From Hydrogenophilales bacterium (GTDB taxonomy: Bacteria > Pseudomonadota > Gammaproteobacteria > Burkholderiales > Thiobacteraceae), in NCBI GenBank assembly GCA_016235775.1, contig JACRIU010000103.1:1-32316 (forward strand): a stretch of 32,316 nucleotides of DNA. The letters run 5' to 3'. Both the position numbers and the translations under genes were made by a program. Positions 1 to 6,522 of this stretch are shown here, piece after piece; the stretch's first letter is position 1; each line of letters begins with the position of its first letter. The notes under the pieces were generated by a model. That model was not told the origin of the DNA and ran no database searches. It was given only the letters and a program-made list of their open reading frames with translations.

Positions 1-231
1 ACCAACCGCACGATTACCGGCCAAGCCATCCCCAGTTACGGGCCGGCGCGCGCGGGCGGTTTTTTCAAGAAGATCGAGTGCTTCTGCTTCAGTCAGCAGA
101 CGCTCAAGCCGGGTGAAGAAAAAATCATGCCGGTGCAGTTTGTGGTGCAGAACGATTTGCCAAAAGACGTGCATACGATCACCTTGTCGTACACGTTCTA
201 CGAGCAAGTTAAAGCGGGTAACGCTTCGTAA
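1..231 (+). CDS. ctaG: Cytochrome c oxidase assembly protein CtaG/Cox11, 3' end only
   Basis: Partial gene: the frame is open from base 1 and ends at TAA 229-231, giving the last 76 residues. CtaG/Cox11 is a membrane-anchored periplasmic copper chaperone that delivers copper to the CuB site of cytochrome oxidase subunit I. The visible part is the C-terminal beta-domain. It holds the copper-binding CFCF motif (IECFCFSQQTLKPGEE), followed by MPVQFVVQNDLP and HTITLSYTFYE, all typical of the family. The genes downstream (DUF2970, subunit III, SURF1, ctaA, ctaB) confirm an oxidase locus. The N-terminal transmembrane anchor lies outside the window. Identification is very secure; only the upstream extent is unknown. 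Confidence 0.95.
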   Translation, partial: TNRTITGQAIPSYGPARAGGFFKKIECFCFSQQTLKPGEEKIMPVQFVVQNDLPKDVHTITLSYTFYEQVKAGNAS

Positions 232-236
232 TATGC

Positions 237-324
237 AACTCGCGAAGCGAGCCTAAGTCCCTCTTTCCCGCTTGCGGGAGAGAGCAAGGAGAGAGGGCAA
301 CGATTTTGGCGCGTTTCATTTTCG
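237..324 (+). repeat. REP/MITE-like element, copy 1 (inverted partner at 1544-1630)
   Basis: About 88 bp directly after the ctaG stop. It begins with a short hairpin (CTCGC-GAA-GCGAG) and continues with a purine/pyrimidine-rich inverted repeat (CCCTCTTTCCCGC ... GAGAGAGG). The reverse complement of 1544-1630 aligns along its whole length at roughly 80-85% identity by hand. Elements of this general look (CCCTC...GAGGG with a CTCGC/GCGAG end) are dispersed in betaproteobacterial intergenic DNA. When transcribed it would fold strongly and could stabilise or terminate the ctaG message. Confidence 0.75.
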
Positions 325-342
325 AAGTGGGTTGTCGCCATC

Positions 343-570
343 ATGGATAAAATGGATATGGAACAAGCACCGCGTAAAACCGGTTTTTTCCAGGCCGCGC
401 GCGCAGTGTTTTGGAGCTTTTTCGGCGTGCGCAAGCGCACCGATTACGATTCGGATGCGGTCAAGCTCACGCTCGGCCAAGTGGTCGCGGCCGGCTTGAT
501 CGGCGCGGCGCTGTTTGTCGCGGTATTGCTGGGGGTGGTGTATCTGGTCACCCATCTTGCCGTCAAATAA
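343..570 (+). CDS. DUF2970 single-pass membrane protein of the cytochrome oxidase locus
   Basis: A 75-residue protein. The N-terminal soluble part carries the DUF2970 hallmark (FFQAARAVFWSFFGVRKR), followed by an acidic-polar stretch and one C-terminal transmembrane helix (about residues 47-70, VAAGLIGAALFVAVLLGVVY). DUF2970 proteins occur almost only between ctaG and the subunit III gene in Betaproteobacteria, which is the position here. Function is unproven; a small accessory or assembly subunit of the oxidase is inferred. The start could be ATG 343, 352 or 358; none has a clear Shine-Dalgarno sequence, and the repeat at 237-324 lies just upstream. Confidence 0.85.
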   Translation: MDKMDMEQAPRKTGFFQAARAVFWSFFGVRKRTDYDSDAVKLTLGQVVAAGLIGAALFVAVLLGVVYLVTHLAVK

Positions 571-633
571 CAAAATTTGAAGCAAGCAAGTTTAAATCGA
601 TATTAACGATTCGACTCTTAAGGAGGAGCAGAA

Positions 634-1521
634 ATGAGTGATCATCAAGCAGGGAGCTACTATCTTCCGGAACCATCGGGCTGGCCCATCGTCGGTTCGG
701 CCGCGTTGGCGCTGTTGGCCGGCGGTTTGGTGATGTGGGCAAACCACATCGCGCCGGGCGGCTGGATTATCCTGGCCGGTTTGCTGGTGCTGTTTTACAT
801 GATGTTCGGCTGGTTTGGCCGCGTCATTGCCGAGTCCGAGTCCGGCAAATACGATCAGCAAGTGGATCGCTCCTTTCGCTGGGGCATGAGCTGGTTCATT
901 TTCTCCGAAGTGATGTTCTTCGCCGCCTTCTTCGGCGCCTTGTTCTACATGCGCGTGCTGTCGGTGCCCTGGCTGGGCGAAGGCGACACCAACGCCATGC
1001 TGTGGGAAGGCTTCAAGGCGGCTTGGCCCAGCACCGGCCCATCGGGACAGACCGTCATCGCGCCGATGACCGATGCCGGCCCGGGCCAGCTATCGCCCAT
1101 GGCGGCATGGGGCGTGCCCGCGATCAACACCCTGATTCTGCTGAGCTCCGGCGTCACGCTCACCATCGCGCACTGGGGGTTGAAGAAAGGCAATCGCGGT
1201 CAGCTTAATTTGTGGCTGGGTTTAACCGTGGCCTTGGGCGCGCTTTTCCTTTATCTGCAAGCAACCGAATATCACGAGGCCTATACCAAACTCGGTTTGA
1301 CCTTGGCTTCCGGCGCTTATGGCGCGACCTTCTTCATGCTGACCGGCTTCCACGGTCTTCACGTGACCATCGGCGCCATCATGCTGACGGTGATGCTGGT
1401 GCGCTGCCTGAAAGGCCACTTCACGCCCGATTCCCACTTCGCGTTCGAAGCAGTGTCCTGGTATTGGCACTTCGTGGACGTGGTCTGGCTCGGCCTGTTC
1501 GTGTTCGTGTACTGGCTCTAA
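634..1521 (+). CDS. ctaE: Cytochrome c oxidase subunit III
   Basis: A 295-residue, seven-helix membrane subunit of the aa3-type heme-copper oxidase. Subunit III carries no metal but stabilises the core and proton uptake. Family features visible are WPIVGS near the N-terminus, FGRVIAESESG, RWGMSWFIFSEVMFFAAFFGALFY, LYLQATEYHEAY, FFMLTGFHGLHVTIG and the C-terminal FEAVSWYWHFVDVVWLGLF. The start is fixed by a strong Shine-Dalgarno AAGGAGG at 620-626, seven bases before ATG 634. It follows DUF2970 after 63 bp and is flanked by two inverted copies of the same ~87-bp repeat. Confidence 0.97.
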   Translation: MSDHQAGSYYLPEPSGWPIVGSAALALLAGGLVMWANHIAPGGWIILAGLLVLFYMMFGWFGRVIAESESGKYDQQVDRSFRWGMSWFIFSEVMFFAAFFGALFYMRVLSVPWLGEGDTNAMLWEGFKAAWPSTGPSGQTVIAPMTDAGPGQLSPMAAWGVPAINTLILLSSGVTLTIAHWGLKKGNRGQLNLWLGLTVALGALFLYLQATEYHEAYTKLGLTLASGAYGATFFMLTGFHGLHVTIGAIMLTVMLVRCLKGHFTPDSHFAFEAVSWYWHFVDVVWLGLFVFVYWL

Positions 1522-1543
1522 CGGTCATGGCAATGGCCAACCC

Positions 1544-1630
1544 CGGAAAATGAAACTCGCCATGACCGTTTCCCTCTCTCCTAGCGCTCTCCCAAGTGGG
1601 AGAGAGGGACATAGGCTCGCTACGCGAGTT
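1544..1630 (-). repeat. REP/MITE-like element, copy 2 (inverted relative to 237-324)
   Basis: This 87-bp segment sits 22 bp after the cox3 stop and is the reverse-complement partner of 237-324. The CTCGC-TAC-GCGAG hairpin at its right end corresponds to CTCGC-GAA-GCGAG in copy 1. The shared TTTCATTTTC end lies at 1546-1555. Differences are scattered substitutions plus small gaps in the central purine-rich loop, so the copies diverged after insertion rather than being a recent duplication. Confidence 0.75.
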
Positions 1631-1696
1631 TTAAGTTAACCCCCCGGCAAGCGGTGGAGGAGAACGCCCCTAATAAAAAAATGTAAAAGGGGAAAT

Positions 1697-1734
1697 TGGC
1701 GTCGCGGTAGTATAGCGGCGCCATTTTTGTTTTT
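1697..1734 (+). terminator. Rho-independent terminator after the cox3 unit
   Basis: Left arm GGCGTCGC (1698-1705), nine-base loop, right arm GCGGCGCC (1715-1722), giving an 8-bp stem with one G-T wobble. A T-rich tract ATTTTTGTTTT (1723-1733) follows. The orientation suits termination of transcription coming from cox3. The rest of 1631-1792 shows no convincing gene. Confidence 0.6.
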
Positions 1735-1792
1735 GGGGGGGAGATCATTACGAATGCATAGCAGCGTTGCCCTTACAATCCAAACTTGGGCG

Positions 1793-2002
1793 TTAGTGGC
1801 GCGCGGGAATGATCCCAAAGTAGAAGCCTGCCATCAGCAGCAAGAATAGGGTGACGGAGAGAGAGACGCGCACGGTGAGCGCTTTCACGGTACGATCAGA
1901 GCCGCCTTTATCCTTAACCAGATAGTAGAGCGCAGAAACCAGGCTGCCGACGATAAGCAGCAGAAAAACGATGACGATGATACGGGATAAAGTGGGCGAC
2001 AT
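1793..2002 (-). CDS. DUF2909 twin-transmembrane protein
   Basis: A 69-residue protein with two hydrophobic helices (about 8-28 and 46-66) joined by a short charged loop (KDKGGSDRT), the layout of DUF2909 small membrane proteins. It lies convergent to cox3 and divergent from SURF1, where this family usually sits in betaproteobacterial oxidase loci. The start is ATG 2002, preceded on the minus strand by GGAG a few bases upstream; a longer frame into the SURF1 leader exists but lacks family similarity. Function is unknown; association with cytochrome oxidase is inferred from conserved context. Confidence 0.82.
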   Translation of the reverse strand: MSPTLSRIIVIVFLLLIVGSLVSALYYLVKDKGGSDRTVKALTVRVSLSVTLFLLLMAGFYFGIIPARH

Positions 2003-2059
2003 GATGGCTCCGGACAGATGGAATCGGCAGCGGGAATCGGCGCAGTGTAGCGGAAAGCC

Positions 2060-2779
2060 GTGCTGCACGCGATGACCGGGCCGCGGCGACCGTTCTGGCT
2101 GCCGACCGTGGCGGCGCTCGCGGTGATTGCGATCTCCGTGGCGGCCGGGATTTGGCAGACGCATCGCGCGCAATTCAAGCGCGAGCTGCAAGCGCGCTAT
2201 GAGGCACAGGAAAAAGCCGCGCCGATAGCCTTGCCGGGAACGCTGGTCGATGCCGAAACGTTACGCTATCGGCGGGTGACGGTCGCGGGGCAATTCGACC
2301 CGGCGCATGAGATTTTGCTGGATAATCGCGTGCAGCAGGGCAAGCCGGGCTATCGTGTGATGACGCCGCTTAAGATAGCCAACGCCGACTTGTATGTGCT
2401 CGTCGATCGCGGCTGGGTGGCGCGGGGCATGGATCGCACGCTGCTGCCGGAGATACGCACCCCCCTGGGCGCGGTAGTGATCGAAGGCATTGCCGCGCCG
2501 CCGAGCGGTAAATATCTGGAACTCTCGACGCAAACCGTCGAGGGCCGTGTCTGGCAAAATCTGGATATGACGCGGATGGCGGGGCTATTGCGTTACCCGA
2601 TGCAACTGGTGGTGATTACGCAGTTGAATGATAATGGAGATGGCCTGATACGGCATTGGGATCGCCCCGATGCCGGCGTCGAAAAGCATATCGGCTATGC
2701 CTTTCAATGGTTCGCGCTGGCCGTCGCGGCAATCGTGATTTATGTGGTGATGTATGCAAAACGACGCAAGCAAAAATAA
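2060..2779 (+). CDS. SURF1 family cytochrome oxidase assembly protein
   Basis: A 239-residue protein needed for assembly of heme A into subunit I. It has the SURF1 plan: an N-terminal helix (about residues 14-29, LPTVAALAVIAISVAAGIWQ) ending in the conserved GIWQ, a periplasmic domain with YRRVTVAGQFD, ILLDNR, GYRVMTPL, VLVDRGWVARG and VWQNLDM, and a C-terminal helix (YAFQWFALAVAAIVIYVVMY). The start may be GTG 2060 or ATG 2072; neither has a good Shine-Dalgarno, and the shorter form still contains the whole first helix. The 3' end overlaps the next gene by 26 bp, so the two are translationally linked. Confidence 0.93.
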   Translation: MLHAMTGPRRPFWLPTVAALAVIAISVAAGIWQTHRAQFKRELQARYEAQEKAAPIALPGTLVDAETLRYRRVTVAGQFDPAHEILLDNRVQQGKPGYRVMTPLKIANADLYVLVDRGWVARGMDRTLLPEIRTPLGAVVIEGIAAPPSGKYLELSTQTVEGRVWQNLDMTRMAGLLRYPMQLVVITQLNDNGDGLIRHWDRPDAGVEKHIGYAFQWFALAVAAIVIYVVMYAKRRKQK

Positions 2780-3332
2780 AAAAAGATTTCTCCTGGTGGT
2801 GGCGGTATTCGCGATCCCGCTCATTGCCTCTTATCTGGCGTATTTCGTGTGGCAGCCGCAGGGCGCCGTGCGCAATTACGGCGAGTTGATTCCGCCCGAA
2901 CCGTTGCCGGAGACCTTGACCCTCGCCAAGCTGGAGGGCGGCGAGATCAAATTGAAAGCATTGCGCGGCAAGTGGCTGATGGTGCAGGTGGACGCGGGAG
3001 GGTGTGACGCCGCGTGCGAGCAAAAGCTCTATGCCCTGCGTCAGGTGCGGCTGATGCAAGGCCGTGAACAGGATCGCGTGCTGCGGCTGTGGTTGGTGAC
3101 AGACAAAGCGGCGCCCAGCCCGGCGTTGAAGCAAAAAATTGATAGCATGCTGTTGCTGAAAGACACTTCGGGCGCGCTGATCGCCAAGCTGCCGGCGCAG
3201 ACAAATGTGAAACAGCATATTTACTTAATCGATCCGCTGGGCAATCTGATGCTGCGCTGGCCGGCGAATCCTGATATGAAGCGCATGCATAAAGACCTCG
3301 AGCGCTTGCTCAAATACTCTCAAATTGGATAA
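2754..3332 (+). CDS. SCO1/SenC-like copper assembly protein, divergent
   Basis: A 192-residue protein with one N-terminal membrane helix (about 11-32) and a thioredoxin-like periplasmic domain. After GKWLMVQVDAGG it carries CDAAC, matching the CxxxC copper-binding motif of SCO proteins. A histidine in KQHIYLIDPLGNLMLRWP sits where SCO proteins place their third copper ligand. Overall similarity to classical SCO is low, and family databases often label such proteins only as transmembrane proteins. It lies between SURF1 and ctaA, consistent with a role in CuA delivery to the oxidase. The copper role is inferred from the motif and context. Confidence 0.75.
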   Translation: MQNDASKNKKRFLLVVAVFAIPLIASYLAYFVWQPQGAVRNYGELIPPEPLPETLTLAKLEGGEIKLKALRGKWLMVQVDAGGCDAACEQKLYALRQVRLMQGREQDRVLRLWLVTDKAAPSPALKQKIDSMLLLKDTSGALIAKLPAQTNVKQHIYLIDPLGNLMLRWPANPDMKRMHKDLERLLKYSQIG

Positions 3333-3335
3333 GCC

Positions 3336-4325
3336 ATGTATAAAAAGCTAATTCTTGTCACCGCATTGCTGGCGTTCGGAGTCATCGTGTTGGGCGCTTA
3401 CGTGCGGCTTTCCGATGCCGGCCTCGGCTGCCCCGATTGGCCCGGTTGCTACGGCAAGCTCTCGCCCGCGCACGCCGCGGAACACATCGCACAAGCGGAG
3501 GCGGCGCAGCCCGGCGGCTCGGTGTCCGCGCCCAAGGCGTGGAAAGAAATGGTGCACCGCTATTTCGCCAGCACCCTGGGCTTGTTCATCGTCATCATCG
3601 GCGTCATGGCCTGGGTCAAGCGGGATAAACGCATGCAAGGCGTGGGCTTGCCTACCTTCCTCATCGTGCTGGTGGTTTTGCAGGGGCTGCTCGGCATGTG
3701 GACGGTAACCTTGCTGCTGAAGCCCGTGATCGTCACCCTGCATTTGCTCGGGGGGTTGACCACCTTGGCGCTGCTGGTTTGGCTGGGCTTGCGCCAAAGC
3801 CGCGATATTCCCGAGATGCGCACCCAAGACGCGGCCGGCATGAAAACCTGGGCGCTGACGGCGCTCGCGGTCGTGTTTATCCAGATCGCTTTGGGCGGCT
3901 GGGTCAGCTCCAATTATGCCGCGCTGGCCTGCGCCGATTTCCCCGCCTGTAACGGCGCCTGGTGGCCGGAGATGGATTTCAGCCACGCTTTCCATTTCAC
4001 GCGCGAGCTGGGTAAAACCGCGCAAGGCGAATTGCTGTCGCTGGCATCCCTCACCGCGATTCATTGGGCGCATCGTGCCGGGGCGCTGATTACTTTTCTG
4101 CTTCTCGCCGCGCTTGTATTCAAAATGCTGCGCATTCCCGCGCTCGCCAAGCTGGGCGGTGTGATCGGGCTCGTGCTCGTGACCCAGGTGAGCCTGGGCA
4201 TCGCGAATGTGTTGTTCAGCCTGCCGCTGCCGGTAGCCGTGGCGCACAACGGCGTGGCGGCGCTGCTGTTGCTCACGCTGGTGATATTGAACTTCAGGCT
4301 GACCAAAGCGCTGAAGCGGACTTAA
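3336..4325 (+). CDS. ctaA: Heme A synthase (COX15/CtaA)
   Basis: A 329-residue, eight-helix membrane enzyme that oxidises the C8 methyl of heme O to give heme A. The four expected heme-ligand histidine regions are present: H74 ([10 protein letters not shown]), H136 (LHLLGG), H243/H246 (IHWAHRAGA) and H304 ([10 protein letters not shown]). Two cysteine pairs in periplasmic loops are visible (GCPDWPGC, C32/C38, and ACADFPAC, C199/C205), as in type CtaA proteins with regulatory loop disulfides. It begins three bases after the SCO-like stop, so it is in the same operon. No strong ribosome site is seen; coupling to the upstream gene is likely. Confidence 0.96.
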   Translation: MYKKLILVTALLAFGVIVLGAYVRLSDAGLGCPDWPGCYGKLSPAHAAEHIAQAEAAQPGGSVSAPKAWKEMVHRYFASTLGLFIVIIGVMAWVKRDKRMQGVGLPTFLIVLVVLQGLLGMWTVTLLLKPVIVTLHLLGGLTTLALLVWLGLRQSRDIPEMRTQDAAGMKTWALTALAVVFIQIALGGWVSSNYAALACADFPACNGAWWPEMDFSHAFHFTRELGKTAQGELLSLASLTAIHWAHRAGALITFLLLAALVFKMLRIPALAKLGGVIGLVLVTQVSLGIANVLFSLPLPVAVAHNGVAALLLLTLVILNFRLTKALKRT

Positions 4326-4354
4326 CGCTCAGGTTTAATTTTAGGGATTCACGT

Positions 4355-5275
4355 ATGGACGTTCTCGCACAAAATCAATGGCTCGTCCGCTGCCAGCAGT
4401 TCCTGCGGTTGACCAAGCCGCGCGTGGTATCGCTGATCGTGTTCACCGCGGTGATCGGCATGTTCCTGGCCACGCCGGGCATAGTGCCGCTCAGGATACT
4501 GCTTGCCGCCACCCTCGGCATCGCACTGGTGGCAGGCGCCGCCGCCGCGGTCAATTGCCTGATCGAGCAGAAACTCGACGCGGTCATGGCCCGCACCCGC
4601 GCCCGCCCCCTGCCGCAAGGCGAAGTGACCTCACCGCAAACGCTGCTATTTGCCGGCGTGGCCGGCGGCATCGGCTTGGTGCTGCTCAACACCCTGGTCA
4701 ATCCGCTCACCATGTGGCTCACGCTCGGCACCTTCGTCGGCTATGCGGTGATTTACACCGTGATCTTGAAGCCGCGCACCCCGCAAAACATCGTCATCGG
4801 CGGCGCTTCCGGCGCCATGCCGCCGGTGCTGGGCTGGGCTGCGGTGACCGGCGAAGTGACTGCCGATGCGCTGCTGCTGTTCCTGATTATTTTTACCTGG
4901 ACGCCGCCGCACTTTTGGGCTTTGGCCTTGTATCGCAAAAACGAATACGCCAAGGCCGGCATGCCGATGCTGCCGGTGACCCACGGCGAGCAATTTACCC
5001 AATTGCATGTGATGCTCTATACCGTGATCCTCACCGCCGCGACGCTGTTGCCAGTGGCGACGGGCATGGGTGGGTTGGTGTATTTGGTTTCGGCCTTGGT
5101 GTTGGACGGTGTCTTCCTGTACTACGCCTACTTGATTTGGAAGCATTACACGGATGCGATTGCCAAGCGGACTTTTGCTTATTCCATTCTTTATTTGAGT
5201 TTGTTGTTTGCGGCTTTGTTGGTGGATCATTATTTCAAGTTGCCGTTGGGTGGGGTGGTGGGGTGGTTGGGTTGA
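4355..5275 (+). CDS. ctaB: Protoheme IX farnesyltransferase (heme O synthase, COX10/CtaB)
   Basis: A 306-residue UbiA-family membrane enzyme that farnesylates heme B to heme O, the substrate of CtaA. The polyprenyl-pyrophosphate motif is N67-x7-D75[12 protein letters not shown]; the second conserved block is [28 protein letters not shown], followed by [16 protein letters not shown] 4355 is chosen because AGGGA (4343-4347) lies seven bases upstream and the product then begins at the usual family position; an upstream in-frame extension overlaps ctaA and is rejected. The last ~170 bp use many TTG/TTT/GGT codons, unlike the rest of the gene. Confidence 0.96.
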   Translation: MDVLAQNQWLVRCQQFLRLTKPRVVSLIVFTAVIGMFLATPGIVPLRILLAATLGIALVAGAAAAVNCLIEQKLDAVMARTRARPLPQGEVTSPQTLLFAGVAGGIGLVLLNTLVNPLTMWLTLGTFVGYAVIYTVILKPRTPQNIVIGGASGAMPPVLGWAAVTGEVTADALLLFLIIFTWTPPHFWALALYRKNEYAKAGMPMLPVTHGEQFTQLHVMLYTVILTAATLLPVATGMGGLVYLVSALVLDGVFLYYAYLIWKHYTDAIAKRTFAYSILYLSLLFAALLVDHYFKLPLGGVVGWLG

Positions 5276-5678
5276 GTTAGCGAAGTCGTAATTGTTTTGT
5301 GGAGTGCGCTGCGCGCACCAATCCAAAAGCATTTTTGGCCGGTCATGCCCCGGCGGGGCAGTTACCTTCTTTTGCTTGTCCAAAAGAAGGTAACCCAAGA
5401 AAAGGACACCCCCTTTACCGCCCTTCGGGTTCCCTGCGTTGCTCGCCATGCCGGGCGGCTGCGCCATACGATCTTTCGTGCCCGTATGGGCACAGAAAGT
5501 CGGAGTCCCCTTGTGGGAAACTCGCACGTTCCGCTACGCGGAGCCTTGCTCGAACAAGTGCTCGCCGACTTCCCCCGGCACGGCTGTGCTACTCGGCGGT
5601 GCAGAGGGGCCCCAACGTCAACACCAACGGTGCATCATCACTTTGTGGCTGGGCCTTGAGTTTTTGGGAATCCAATAT
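5276..5678 (+). repeat. Hairpin-rich non-coding element after ctaB
   Basis: About 400 bp without a credible gene. It contains several perfect or near-perfect inverted repeats: TGCCCCG/CGGGGCA around 5346-5360, a 14-bp perfect stem with a 6-base loop at 5361-5394, and CTTTC-GTGCCC/GGGCAC-A-GAAAG at 5473-5499. The block around 5361-5420 (hairpin followed by AAGAAAAGGACACCCC) resembles intergenic elements I know to recur in proteobacterial genomes and which produce spurious small frames. The first perfect hairpin could terminate ctaB transcription but lacks a long T tract. Confidence 0.55.
5361..5394 (+). other. Perfect 14-bp hairpin in the post-ctaB element
   Basis: GTTACCTTCTTTTG (5361-5374), loop CTTGTC, CAAAAGAAGGTAAC (5381-5394). 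All 14 pairs match. No T tract follows (CCAAGAAAAGG), so this is more likely a repeat-element hairpin or message-stabilising structure than a classical terminator. Confidence 0.7.
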
Positions 5679-5891
5679 TTACCGTACCCGCTTTTCACTA
5701 AACGTATCCTGAATGTGATCCTCGAAAAAGCTCGCGGCCGATCCGGCATTCATCATGCGCCGATGCAAATCGGCTGAGACGCGTGAATACTGCATGACGC
5801 TGCCGTTGTTGAATTCCACTTCCAGGGTTTGCGCGCGTTCGTCGTAGCCGACGGAGCGGATTTTGCTGGAGCTGACTTTTCTGCGTTCCAT
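5679..5891 (-). CDS. KTSC domain protein
   Basis: A 70-residue protein, almost all of it a KTSC domain: SSSKIRSVGYDERAQTLEVEF, then NGSVMQYSRVSADLHRRMMNA and a C-terminal FFEDHIQDTF. KTSC is a small beta-rich domain also found at the C-terminus of some lysyl-tRNA synthetases; it is named for conserved residues, and its biochemical role is unknown. ATG 5891 is preceded by AAGGGGGAAAC, a good ribosome site, so a longer upstream frame is rejected. It is divergent from the Rrf2 regulator, sharing an 80-bp intergenic region. Confidence 0.85.
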   Translation of the reverse strand: MERRKVSSSKIRSVGYDERAQTLEVEFNNGSVMQYSRVSADLHRRMMNAGSAASFFEDHIQDTFSEKRVR

Positions 5892-5928
5892 GTTTCCCCC
5901 TTGATTCTCTCTGGGCTGTGCAAAATAT

Positions 5929-5946
5929 GGATTTCGGATAAAATCC
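5929..5946. promoter_or_regulatory. Candidate operator between KTSC gene and Rrf2 regulator
   Basis: Perfect palindrome GGATTT-CGGATA-AAATCC (6-bp arms, 6-bp spacer), 26 bp before the Rrf2 start and within the shared divergent region. Rrf2 regulators often bind palindromes near their own promoters, so autoregulation is a reasonable guess. It does not match the known IscR type 1 consensus. Confidence 0.35.
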
Positions 5947-5971
5947 TCCGGAACAGGTATTTTAAGCAATC

Positions 5972-6439
5972 ATGATTCTATCCCGTACCAGCCAATACGC
6001 CATTCAGGCGCTGATTTTCATCGCGACTCGCCCGCCGGGGGAGCCGGTGCTGAATCGCGAGATCGCGAGTTATCTCAATGTGCCGCCGGCTTATCTGGCG
6101 AAAATCATGCAGAATTTGTGCAAGGGCAATTTACTGTATTCCTATCGTGGGCGGCTGGGTGGGTTCTGTTTGCGCGAGGGGGCGGAGAAGACCGTCTTGA
6201 TGCGGATTTTGCTGTTGACCGAGGGACCCCGCTTTACGCAGGATTGTGTGCTCGGTTTGAAAGTCTGCTCCGATGCCACCGCCTGCCCCATGCACACAAA
6301 ATGGCTGCCGATCAAGAAAAAAGTCGTGGCGTTGCTCAATGAACAGACCTTGGAGAAGCTCGCCCGCGCGGTGCAGACCGGTAAGTATCGCTTATCCGAT
6401 CTGCCGGCCTCGCTGCTCGCGCCGATGCGGCGGGCCTAG
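5972..6439 (+). CDS. Rrf2 family transcriptional regulator with three-cysteine cluster motif
   Basis: A 155-residue winged-helix regulator. The N-terminus (MILSRTSQYAIQALIFIA) and helix-turn-helix region (EIASYLNVPPAYLAKIMQNL) are typical of Rrf2, followed by the wing GRLGGFCLR. The cysteine triplet DCVLGLKVCSDATACPMH has spacing C-x6-C-x5-C, the pattern by which Rrf2 sensors bind an Fe-S cluster. It probably responds to redox state, nitric oxide or iron-sulfur supply; which one cannot be told from sequence. It is divergent from the KTSC gene and followed at once by a 24-bp perfect stem. Nearby plausible targets are oxidase or envelope genes, but this is unproven. Confidence 0.9.
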   Translation: MILSRTSQYAIQALIFIATRPPGEPVLNREIASYLNVPPAYLAKIMQNLCKGNLLYSYRGRLGGFCLREGAEKTVLMRILLLTEGPRFTQDCVLGLKVCSDATACPMHTKWLPIKKKVVALLNEQTLEKLARAVQTGKYRLSDLPASLLAPMRRA

Positions 6440-6501
6440 GGAGGAAGCGGGGAGCGGGGAGCAGGAAGCCGAATACCGCTCCCCGCTCCCCGCTTCCTCC
6501 C
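6439..6501 (+). terminator. 24-bp perfect inverted repeat after the Rrf2 gene
   Basis: Left arm 6439-6462 and right arm 6478-6501 are exact reverse complements over 24 bases (GGGAGGAAGCGGGG.../...CCCCGCTTCCTCCC) with a 15-base loop. The left arm starts on the last base of the Rrf2 stop codon. There is no T tract after it, so it may be a dispersed repeat that also separates the Rrf2 and mla transcripts, rather than a standard intrinsic terminator. Confidence 0.55.
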
Positions 6502-6504
6502 TCA

Positions 6505-6513
6505 TGCTATATT
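6505..6513 (+). promoter_or_regulatory. Possible extended -10 promoter for the mla operon
   Basis: TG-C-TATATT at 6505-6513 matches an extended -10 (TGnTATAAT) at 8 of 9 defined bases. No -35 is evident, and the hairpin occupies that region. Transcription would begin about 3-5 bases before ATG 6523, giving a very short leader; this fits the absence of a Shine-Dalgarno sequence there. Confidence 0.35.
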
Positions 6514-6522
6514 GCCCGCACT

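Noticed and set aside
237-1630. Composite transposon carrying DUF2970 and cox3
   Set aside because: No transposase is present, and both genes are in their normal conserved place in the oxidase locus, so the flanking repeats did not bring them in.
4064-4354. N-terminal extension of CtaB by about 97 residues
   Set aside because: It overlaps the 3' end of ctaA in another frame, and the family start and Shine-Dalgarno both point to ATG 4355.
5297-5777. Several small overlapping plus-strand frames after ctaB
   Set aside because: They fall within the hairpin-rich element, have no recognisable domains, and such repeats often create spurious reading frames.
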